This document shows positions 1 to 9,087 of a stretch of 64,000 bases of DNA, piece by piece; the stretch's first letter is position 1; each line of letters starts with the position of its first letter. Below the pieces are notes generated by a model. That model was not told the DNA's origin. It saw only the letters and a list, made by a program, of their open reading frames with translations, and did no database searches. Position numbers and translations under genes: made by a program. The DNA is from Candidatus Poribacteria bacterium. GTDB taxonomy: Bacteria; Poribacteria; WGA-4E; WGA-3G. The stretch covers positions 62,001 through 126,000 of the forward strand of contig JAJDTM010000042.1 of assembly GCA_022827185.1 (NCBI GenBank), written 5' to 3'.

Positions 1-1026
1 ACGCAAGAAGAAGCCGAACGTCTCTTAATCCAGCGATTCTACAAATCGCAGCACATTAACTGGGTATCGTTAGCGGAAGCATTGGAAATGACACAGGCAC
101 AACAGAAGCCCGTTCATGTCATTTCACTTGATGGTCCGCTCTTTGATGAAGCCTGCTGAGGGAGCGGTAAAAGCCTGAGAGCAGGTGCTCTCTCTCATGA
201 CCGAGTCATTAAATTTTTGAACGAAAATTTTATTAATACATGGGTTTCTAATTTTGAATTTGGCAGGAAGCCGAGCGCGAGAGAATATCTTGCCAAAAGA
301 TACGCGAATGAATCTAAAGCGTTTGACACTACCCACCCCTTAGCAGAAGCGATCAAAAAGGGTTGGCACGAACGCTCACCTGTGGACTGTATCGTTATAT
401 CGCCTGACTTTGAATTGAAAGGTAAACTCGCTTTGAATAAATACCTCTTCAACGGTCGCGGCTTAGAGGGTGGCAGAACAGCAGTAGAAAATTACCGACT
501 GTTCCTCATTGAAGCCTTAGAAGGGAAATACCCCGGATTCAGTCCTGATAACGCTTTCGCTTATCTATTAGGTGAGGAAGAGGGGACCCCTGAACAGGAG
601 AGTCCTTTCAAACCTTTCTTAACAGGCTTAGAGGTTGTCCTCAACTCTACACAGCCTACGTTGGAAGTATTGGATGTTATTCAGACGCTGAAGGTCGGTT
701 CTCAGGATTCTACTATCGTAACAATTGATGCCACCGCCTTCGAAAATGGAGGGATACTGACCCTTGATATCCGTGTGGGGAGCGCCGAACTTGCAGGTTC
801 TTTCTATTTGTACGATAGCGACACTGAATTTCCGTCGGAACGCGGGCTGCGCTACTATCATTCGTTTGCCAGTGCGACGGATATCTCGTCCGGTGGAACG
901 GCGCAAATTACGTATCCTTTCTACCGAGGTCAGGTTTTTAAGCTCGTAATTGCTGCTGCCGAACGGGTGGATAACAAAGCGTCTGTCAATGCCTTTCAAG
1001 CGAGAATTTCTGTAGCAGAAAACTAA
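1..1026 (+). CDS. Cys-Sec selenoprotein, array copy 1 (5' partial)
   Basis: The 5' end is cut by the window edge; 341 residues are visible. The frame opens at base 1 and runs to a TGA at 157-159 directly after a Cys codon. It then continues without interruption to a TAA at 1026. I read the TGA as selenocysteine (visible residue 53), because the downstream half aligns with all six other copies (GSGK, LRAG, FLNENFINTWV). The region from the Sec onward looks thioredoxin-fold: a strand before the Cys-Sec pair, then a helix, then a strand around SPVDCIVISPDFEL. A C-terminal domain, beta-rich by appearance, occupies visible residues 221-341 and ends ISVAEN. The hairpin at 177-192 is the candidate SECIS. 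The next copy starts 2 nt after this stop. The function is unknown; a thiol/selenol redox role is inferred from the motif only. Confidence 0.85.
177..192 (+). promoter_or_regulatory. bacterial SECIS hairpin, copy 1
   Basis: GAGAGC (177-182) pairs with GCTCTC (187-192) around loop AGGT. The loop starts 24 nt after the TGA at 157-159, inside the coding frame, which fits bacterial SECIS geometry (short stem just 3' of UGA with G/U in the apical loop). The fourth base pair is A-U here and G-C or G-U in other copies, so it covaries. Confidence 0.75.
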
Positions 1027-1027
1027 A

Positions 1028-2179
1028 ATGAAAACGAACCCAAACAAAATCACACTCAATCTTAACAGTAATGCGGAAGTCAACGTCACGGGCTTCATCG
1101 CGCCGATTGAATACACAAAATATAACTTTCATGTAGAGTGGAATGCGTTGGCGAATCTGCGTGTCGCTGAACCAGAAAAGCGATATGATGCCTCTATCTT
1201 CCATGCTTTCCTTCCGGGCGAAGCCGTCTCAGTAGGTGAATCTTGGCGGATTGAAGAAGAAGGTGCACTCACACTGCTGAAGCAACTTCACACGGATCCA
1301 CATCTGGAAATGGATGCTGAAGACTCACAAGGTTTGTGGGCATGTCTCCGCGCTTACAACGATGAATTGGCTGAGATCGTGTTTCGGATTCATGCGGAAT
1401 TTGCTTTAAAGGGTGGTTGGTTCACGCCTTCCCAATTTGCTGGACATCTCGTCATTGACCGAACGAAAGAAAAGATCGTATTCTTTCAGATGCACGTGCC
1501 TAAAGGCACACTGAACTTCGATGTCGGTTGGAATACCATCGGTTGTACAGACATTGGCTTCTGCCCGCAAATAGAACTCAGCACTGGGAGGCAAGAGGTT
1601 TTGCGAGATAAGCAGTTCATAGAATCTATCACTCAGGAAGCGGCAGAACGCGCCTTAATATTGCGTTTCTACAAATCAGAACAAATTAACTGGGTATCGT
1701 TGGTCAAGGCGTTGGAAATAGCACCCGCACAACAGAAACCGATTCACGCCATCTCAATAGACGGCCCCCTTGCGGATGAATCCTGCTGAGGGAGCGGTAA
1801 AATCTTGAGGGCAGGTGTCCTTTCCGATGAACAAATCATAAAGTTCCTGAACGAAAACTTTATTAATACGTGGGTACCCAATGCCGAATTAGGGCGCGCG
1901 TCAAGTCTACGAGACCCGATCGCCAAAAGACGTGAACGCGAATCCAAGACGTTTGATACAACGCACGCCTTGGCACAAGCCATCATGAAAGGATGGACAG
2001 AAGGTTCGCCGGTGGATTGTTTTGTCATCTCTCACGATTTTGCGTTGATGGGTCAACAACCCTTTAACGATTTCCTTGATGAAACATGGGATAAGGGCAT
2101 TCCAGAAGCGGAGAGTTATCTTACATTTCTCATAGATTCCCTAAAAGGAAGATTGCCCGGATTTGCCGATGAGACCTAA
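1028..2179 (+). CDS. Cys-Sec selenoprotein, array copy 2 (no C-terminal domain)
   Basis: This copy is 383 residues with Sec at residue 254 (TGA 1787-1789) after SIDGPLADESC. The N-terminal part (about 1-235) is a domain conserved in every copy (GFIAPIEY, LWACLRAYN, GWFTPSQF, GHLVIDR); I do not recognise it as a named family. The thioredoxin-like half follows the Sec with GSGK, FLNENFINTWV and SPVDCFVIS. Unlike its neighbours the protein stops right after that half (RLPGFADET) and has no C-terminal domain, so it shows the minimal form. The ATG lies 2 nt after the previous stop, implying translational coupling. Ending translation at the TGA would discard a region that is conserved across paralogs. 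Confidence 0.85.
1807..1822 (+). promoter_or_regulatory. bacterial SECIS hairpin, copy 2
   Basis: The stem AGGGC (1808-1812) pairs with GTCCT (1817-1821) around loop AGGT, with a G-U closing pair at 1807/1822. The loop begins 24 nt after the TGA at 1787-1789. Confidence 0.72.
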
Positions 2180-2215
2180 AATTCTCTTTAAAAATTTCTG
2201 TAGAGGCATATTAAA

Positions 2216-3832
2216 ATGAAAACGCTACCAAATAAAATCGCACTTAATCTTGATGGTAACGCAGAAGTATCGGTTACCGCCTTCATCGCTCCGATTGAAC
2301 ACACACTATCCAATTTCCACGTCGAGTGGTCCGCATTGGCGAACCTACGTGCTGCTGAACCCGAAAAGGATCATCAGACATCGGTTTTTCAGTCTTTTCT
2401 TCCAAAGGAACCTGTTTCTGTGGGTGAATGCTGGCAGATCAAAAAGACTGGTGTAATGGAGCTGCTTCGGCAACTCAATCCTAATCCAAGTGTGGATATG
2501 CACCTTGATTCCGGGGATTCTCGTGGTTTGTGGGCGTGTCTGCGCGCTTACAACGCGCAATATGCTGAGATCGTGTTTCGGATTCATGCGGAGTTCAAGT
2601 TAGAAGATGGCTGGTTTACGCCGTCGCAGTTTACCGGACATCTTGTGATTGACCGAATCGAAAAGAAGGTCGCTTTCTTCAAGATGTCCGTCCCTGAAGG
2701 TACGGTGAACTTCGATGTCAATTGGAAAGAAGACAAAGACGCATCTTATTCTATTACGGATGCCGGTCTTTGCTCGCAAATGGAACTCCGTGTTAGGACG
2801 CAAGATGTCGTGCAGGACATAGAATTCGTAGCAGCCATTACCCAAGCAGAAGCAAAACGCGGGTTAGCAGGACGTTTCTACAAGTCAGAACAAATTAACT
2901 GGGTGCCGCCGGATCAAGCGTTGGCGTTGGCAGCGGCAGAAGTGAAGCCTATTCATGTGATTTCAATAGACGGTCCGTTGGTTGATGAGTCGTGCTGAGG
3001 GAGTGGCAAAGACTTGAGGGCAGGTGTCCTCTCCGAAGATCGAATCATAGAATTCTTGAACGAAAATTTTATCAACACCTGGGTGTCCAATGTCGAATTG
3101 GAGCGGACACCGAGAAAGCAAGCCTACATGGCACGAAGGCGCGAAGTCCTATCCAAAACATTTAACAGAACACATCCGCTGGCACAAGCAATTATAAAAA
3201 CTTGGAAAAAAGGTTCACCGGTGGATTGTTTGGTTTTCTCGCCTGAATTTGAACCGCTCGGTGGCATAGACTATAACGAATTTCCCGAATGCTTAGGAGA
3301 ATTTGACGACGAGACAGAGGCGTACCTCTTTTTTCTTAAGGCATCTTTGGAAGGAGAACGCCCCGGATTGGGTACCCTTATCCTCACACCAGAACAACCT
3401 GCACAGGAGTCCGTAGACACCTTTCGCACCCCGGAAGTGGTGCATCAGGACTATACCGTTGTCTTTATTGACACTGGAGCGTTTGAAGATGGTGGCACGC
3501 TCACTATCGACATCCGAGTCGGTGGAGACGACGCAATAGGAATTTTCCATCTGCTTGACGGAGACAGTAAACTTCCAACGGAAAAGGCACCTGATGGCAT
3601 TGATCCGGCAGTATGGAACAATCAAGAAAGTGAAGCATATAAGAAAGCATTTGATGCCATTGCCAGAGTATGGGGGATATTCCCCGGTAAAACTGGACAG
3701 ATTACGTACCAGTTCAATCGTGGTCAACGCTTTAAGTTATGTGTGACTGGAGATCAATGGGGTGGGATAGGTGGCATAAACGCTTTTCACACAAAAATTT
3801 CTGTAGAAGCGGCAGAAAAGCCTGAAAAATAA
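2216..3832 (+). CDS. Cys-Sec selenoprotein, array copy 3
   Basis: This copy is 538 residues with Sec at residue 261 (TGA 2996-2998) in the context DESC-Sec-GSGK. It has the array-specific N-terminal domain (about 1-240), then the thioredoxin-like half, then one C-terminal domain (about 395-538; FRTPEVVHQDYTVVFIDT). That domain carries an extended insertion (about DGIDPAVWNNQESEAY) shared with the first domain of copy 7. The start ATG follows a 36-nt spacer after copy 2. There is no signal peptide, so a cytoplasmic location is inferred. A 122-nt spacer after this gene is the longest gap in the array and could hold an internal promoter. Confidence 0.85.
3016..3031 (+). promoter_or_regulatory. 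bacterial SECIS hairpin, copy 3
   Basis: GAGGGC (3016-3021) pairs with GTCCTC (3026-3031), including one G-U pair, around loop AGGT. The loop starts 24 nt after the TGA at 2996-2998. Confidence 0.75.
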
Positions 3833-3954
3833 AGCAGAGGAATCCCAAATCAGCATGGTTTAGATAAGTGCATCCAAAAATATGTATAAGCGAATCATTG
3901 CTGCCTTTTAATGGCAATGGTATCCTATACCGAAAAGGAAGTTCATAACGATAA

Positions 3955-5961
3955 ATGAAAACTTTCAACAACAAAATTGCACTTAATCTTGACAGCAACG
4001 CAGAAGTCAACGTCAAAGGCTTCATTGCGCCGATTGAGTATACTGGAAGTAACTTTCATGTAGACTGGGATACATTGGCAAATCTGCGCGCCGCTGCGCC
4101 AGAAAAACAGTATCCCGCCTCAATTTTCCGCGCCTTTCTTCCTAAGGAAGCCGTACCTGTCGGTACGGCTTGGAAGATTAAGCGCGCAGGTGCTTTGGAG
4201 TTGCTGAAACAACTTCACCCCAATCCATATCTGAATATGCGTTGGGATCTGCCGTATAAAAGCGAATCTCAAGGGCTGTGGGCATGTCTCCGCGCCTACA
4301 ACGATGAATTCGCTGACATTGTGTTCCGCATCCATGCACAGTTTCTCCTAAAGGACGGTTGGTTCACGCCTTCCCAATTTATGGGGCACCTTGTTATTGA
4401 TAGAATTAAAAGATCAGTTGCGTTTTTTCAGATGTCCGTTCCGAATACCACCATAAATTTTGGTACTTGGTGGAAAATCGATCCAGATGAGGAGGGTCAT
4501 ATTACGGATAGCGGCTTTTGTCCACAAATAGAACTCCGCGCTGGGATAGAAAATGTTGCGCAAAATATCGAATTCACAGCATCCATTACGCAATCAGAAG
4601 TGGAGCACCAATTGGCACTCTGCTTCTATAAATCGCAGCAAATCAACTGGGTATCGCTTGAAGAAGCATTGGAGATGGCTCCTGCAGAACAGAAACCGAT
4701 CCATGCTATTTCGATAGATGGACCGCTCTTAGACGAATCCTGCTGAGGGAGTGGCAAGGGCCTGAGGGCACGTGTGCTCTCCAAAGACGAAGTTATCGGA
4801 TTTTTGAACGAAAATTTTATCAATACATGGGTACCGAACTGTGAATTAGGACGTATCCCTGGTTTACAGGAACCGATTGCCAAAAGACGCGAACGCGAGG
4901 GTAAGCACTTTGACACATCGCACCCATTAGCACAAACGATTATTAAAGGTTGGAAAACCGGATCCAAAAAAGGTTCACCGGTAGATTGTTTGATTATATC
5001 GCCAGCGTTTGAACTGCTGGGTAAGCAAATGGTCCATAACCTTAGCGACGACAGTGAGCGTCGGGGACTCTGGCGGCATGAATATTACTTGGAATTTCTC
5101 AAGGAAGCCTTAGAAGGAAAACAGCCCGGATTGGGGAATATTGTTCTCACCCCTGAACAGTCTTCACAGTCGGTGTTGGATCTTTTTCGGACACCAACGG
5201 TTGGTTTTCAGGATTGGACCGTTGTTACAATTGATGCGACTGCGTTTGAAAATGGCGGCACATTTATTATTGACTTTGAAATCGGTCGGGAAGAGGGTGA
5301 AGTTGGGTTCTATCTGTTTGATGGCGATATCGAACTTTCCACAACAGAAGAGACCCCGAAAGACATGCTTACTTGGACATGGGGTGAACCCGGTGATACT
5401 CGTCAAATCATACATCGTTTTGACCGTGGTCAATTTTTTAAGTTAGGTGCTACCGGACATTGGAGGCGAGACGAAGCGTGTATCAACGCGTTTCGGGCAA
5501 AAATTTCTGTAGTGACGGATCAACAAGCGGAATCCTTAGATGAAGCACATCTTGGATCGGATAAAGACACGTCAGGTGTTGTACTGGATAGGGCGCGACC
5601 GTCGCAGGAGATATTAGACGTTTTTCGGGCACCCGGTACCGGTTATCAGGATTACACCGTCGTCAATATTGATGCAATGGCGTTTGAAAATGGTGGGACG
5701 TTAGTTATTGATATCCAAGTCGGGAATGGAGATACTTCCGGTTCGTTTGCTCTCTTTAAGAACGATACTGAACCGCCAACAGAAGGTCATCCGACTGAAG
5801 CGATCAGCTCTGTGTCGGGAATTGGACCCGATGAAGCAGGAAAAATCAAAACTCGCTTCGTACAAGGTAAAGTCTTTAAGTTTGGAGCAACAGGGGATTG
5901 GTACAGCGAGAAAGGACGGACAAATGCCTTTCACGCAAAAATTTCTGTAGAGGAAAATTAA
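3955..5961 (+). CDS. Cys-Sec selenoprotein, array copy 4 (two C-terminal domains)
   Basis: This copy is 668 residues with Sec at residue 264 (TGA 4744-4746), context DESC-Sec-GSGK. Domain order: N-terminal array domain (1 to about 240), Cys-Sec thioredoxin-like half (about 245-390), then two tandem C-terminal domains. The first is about 405-520 (FRTPTVGFQDWTVVTIDA) and the second about 550-668 (FRAPGTGYQDYTVVNIDA). Both end in AKISV. The two domains sit in separate linker contexts and look like internal duplication. The start is the ATG after the 122-nt spacer. Copies 4, 5 and 6 share a GSKKGSPVD-type insertion (AKKGSPVD in copy 6) before the thioredoxin strand, so they look like close relatives. 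Confidence 0.86.
4764..4781 (+). promoter_or_regulatory. bacterial SECIS hairpin, copy 4
   Basis: GAGGGCA (4764-4770) pairs with TGCTCTC (4775-4781) around loop CGTG. This stem is one pair longer than in the other copies, and the GT is kept in the loop. Its sequence differs from copies 3, 5 and 6, yet pairing is maintained by a G-U and a new A-U pair, supporting selection on structure. Confidence 0.75.
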
Positions 5962-5962
5962 A

Positions 5963-7495
5963 ATGGAAATATTATCCAACCCAATCACACTCAAACTTGA
6001 TAGAGCAGCAGAAGTCAACGTCAAAGGTTTCATCGCACCGATTGAATACACGCAATACAACTATCACGTAGAGTGGGACGAATTAGCGAATCTGCGGGTT
6101 GCTGAACCGGAGAAGCAGTATCCAACATCCGTTTTTCAAGCATTTCTACCATCGGAAGCGGTTTCAGTCGGTGAATGCTGGCAGATTAAAGAAGGTGTTC
6201 TGGAATTACTGAGGCAACTTCACCCGAATCCGAGATTGGATTTGGACATCAATAACGGGGATTCTCTCGGCTTGTGGGCATGCTTGCGTGCTTACAACGA
6301 TGAATTTGTTGACATTGTGTTTCGCGTTCATGCGGAATTTGTCATAGGCAGTGGTAGGTTCACGCCTTCCCAATTTGCTGGTCATCTCATCATCGACCGA
6401 AGCACGGAAGAAATCACATTCTTTCAGATGCATGTGCCTAATGGAACGCTGAACTTTGATGCTTATTGGAACACAGTGGGATCCGACATCGGGTATTGTC
6501 CGCAGATGGAGCTCTGCACAGGTACACTACCGCATGATGTTGAATTCACCGCGTCAATCACACAAGAAGATGCTGAACACGCACTGATAGCGTGTTTCTA
6601 CAAGTTCCAGCGGATTAATTGGGTATCGTTGGAGGCGGCTTTGGAAATGGCACCTGCACAGCAGAAACCGATTCATGCTGTCTCATTAGATGGACCGATT
6701 TTTGACGAATCCTGCTGAGCGAGTGGCAAAGGTTTGAGGGCAGGTGTCCTCTCTAAAGACGCAATTGTCGAATTCTTGAATAAACATTTCATCAACACCT
6801 GGGTCCCTAATTCTGAATTGGGGCGTGTCCGTCGTTTGCGGGAACCGATTGCCAAAAAACGCGAACGTGAAGGCGATCCATTTGATACAACACACCCTTT
6901 GGCACAAGCCATTATTAAAGGACAGAAGGCCGGATCCAAAAAAGGTTCACCAGTAGATAGCTACATCATATCACCTAAGTTTGAACTGATGGGTAAAAAA
7001 CAGGTTCGTGAGCTTGAGGTCAACGCGGGCCCTGGCGTCCTCTCGCCAATGGCATATTACCAAATATTTCTCAAGGACGCATTGGCGGGAAAACAGCCCG
7101 GATTAGGGAACATTGTTCTCACGCGTGATCACCCTTCAGAGGAGGTGTTGGACGTTGTTCGGACACCGACTGTAGGATATTTAGATTACACTGTTGTTGC
7201 AATTGATGTCACAGCTTTTGAAAACGGCGGGACCCTCACCATTGATATTAAAATCGGTAGGGAGAGCGGGGACGGTGAGTTTTATCTTTTTGATGAGGAT
7301 GGCGAACTTTCAATAGATGAAGAAGAACCGAAAGATGCCCTGGCTTCAACGTGGGGTGAACCCGGTGATACACTGCAGATTACACACAGATTTGACCGAG
7401 GACAACTTTTTAGGTTAGGTGCTTCGGGATATTGGGACGAAGGGGAAATGTGTACCAACGCATTTCTGGCACGAATTTCTGTGGAGAAGAATTAA
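5963..7495 (+). CDS. Cys-Sec selenoprotein, array copy 5
   Basis: This copy is 510 residues with Sec at residue 252 (TGA 6716-6718). It is the only copy with Ala rather than Gly after the Sec (C-Sec-ASGK), so that Gly is not invariant. It has the N-terminal array domain, the thioredoxin-like half (FLNKHFINTWVPN), and one C-terminal domain (about 392-510; VRTPTVGYLDYTVVAIDV). The ATG sits 2 nt after copy 4's TAA, and a GAGG Shine-Dalgarno-like sequence overlaps the end of copy 4 (…SVEEN), which argues for coupled translation. Confidence 0.85.
6736..6751 (+). promoter_or_regulatory. bacterial SECIS hairpin, copy 5
   Basis: GAGGGC (6736-6741) pairs with GTCCTC (6746-6751) around loop AGGT. The loop starts 24 nt after the TGA at 6716-6718. 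Confidence 0.75.
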
Positions 7496-7497
7496 AA

Positions 7498-9087
7498 ATG
7501 AAAACGATCAAAAATAAAATATCTCTTAATCTTAACAATGACGCAAAAGTGCCAGTCACAGGTTTTATCGCTCCGATTGAATACACACAATACAATTTTC
7601 ATGAAAAGTGGGACGCGTTGATAAATCTGCGCGTTGCTGAACCCGAAAAACAGTATTCTACCTCAATCTTCTGCGATTTCCTTCCTAAGGAGGCTGTTCC
7701 TGTTGGTACATCCTGGGAAATTGAACATGCTGGTGTTCTGGCATTGCTCAAGCAACTTCATCCTGAATCTCACCTTGATATGCACGTTAATTCAGGGGAC
7801 TCTTGTGGGCTATGGGCATGTTTGCGCGCATATAACGATGAATTCGCTGACATTGTATTTCGCATTCATGCGGAGTTCAAGTTAGAGAACGGTTGGTTTA
7901 CACCGTCACAGTTTGCCGGACATCTTGTTATTGATCGAACCAACGAGAGGGTAGCCTTCTTTCAGATGCATGTTCCTAAAGACACCCTAAACTTCGACAC
8001 TTGGTGGAATAAAACGGGAGGTTCCGACGATTCTCAATGGTCTACAGACATCGGCTTCTGCCCGCAAATTGAACTTCGAGCTGGAACAGAAGACGTTTTG
8101 CAAAACACTGAATTCACAGAATCCATTACACACGCAGCAGCAGCGCACAAACTGATACGCTGTTTCTACAAATCGCAGCAGATTAATTGGGTATCGCTTG
8201 AAGAAGCATTAGAAATGGCACCCGCAGAACAGAAACCGATCCATGCTATTTCCATAGATGGACCGCTCGCCGACGAGTCGTGCTGAGGGAGCGGCAAGGG
8301 ACTGAGGGCAGGTGTCCTCTCTAATGAACAAATCATTGAATTCTTAAACGAAAACTTCATTAACACATGGATCCCTAACTCTGAGTTAGGACGTATTCGC
8401 AGCCTACGGGAACCGATTGCCAAAAGACGCGAACGTGAAGGTAAGACATTTGACACAACGCACCCTTTGGCACAAGCGATTATCAAGGCTTGGAAAACTG
8501 GCGCAAAAAAAGGCTCACCCGTAGACTGCCTCGTCATATCGCCAGTGTTTGAATTAATGGGTAGACAACTCGTCAATGACCTCGGCAAGGATAGTAGAAA
8601 CAGTGGGCTCCAAAGCGATGCGTATTACCTCACATTTCTCAAGGAAGCCTTAACAGGAAAACAACCCGGATTGGGCAACCTTATTTTCACTGAGGAGCAT
8701 CCTTCACAGCAAGTATTGGACACTTTTTCGACACCAATAGGCGATCATCAGGATTACACCGTCGTCGTGATTGATGCGAAAGCCTTTGAAAACGGCGGTA
8801 CGCTAACCGTTGATATTGAAGTCGGCAGAGGAGAGGGTGATGGCACGTTTTATCTCTTGAACGGTGATAAGAAACTCTCCATAAAAGAAGGAATATTTAA
8901 AGACGATATCCTTGCGTGGGCATGGAGTGCCTCTGGTGAAACTGGACAAATTACGCATCGTTTTGACCAAGGCCAACTTTTTAAGTTGGGTGTTACGGGA
9001 TATTCCGACGAAGAGGAAGCATGTGTCAACGCTTTTCTCGCAAAAATTTCTGTAGAGGTAGATCAACGTGAAAACACCACGGAATAA
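7498..9087 (+). CDS. Cys-Sec selenoprotein, array copy 6
   Basis: This copy is 529 residues with Sec at residue 263 (TGA 8284-8286), context DESC-Sec-GSGK. I chose the ATG at 7498 (MKTIKNK), because it aligns with the N-termini of the other copies and lies 2 nt after copy 5's stop. An upstream in-frame ATG at 7432 would run through copy 5. The domains are the N-terminal array domain, the thioredoxin-like half and one C-terminal domain (about 400-520; FSTPIGDHQDYTVVVIDA). Its last 20 nt overlap the GTG start of copy 7. Confidence 0.85.
8304..8319 (+). promoter_or_regulatory. bacterial SECIS hairpin, copy 6
   Basis: GAGGGC (8304-8309) pairs with GTCCTC (8314-8319) around loop AGGT. The loop starts 24 nt after the TGA at 8284-8286. 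Confidence 0.75.

Noticed and set aside
628..1116. Minus-strand open frames opposite the selenoprotein and PD40/LamG genes
   Set aside because: These recur because the parental genes are paralogous; they have no conserved starts, ribosome sites or recognisable domains.
3833..3954. Small gene in the 122-nt spacer between selenoprotein copies 3 and 4
   Set aside because: No open frame with a ribosome site; only two weak hairpins (GGTAT/ATACC near 3919) are visible.
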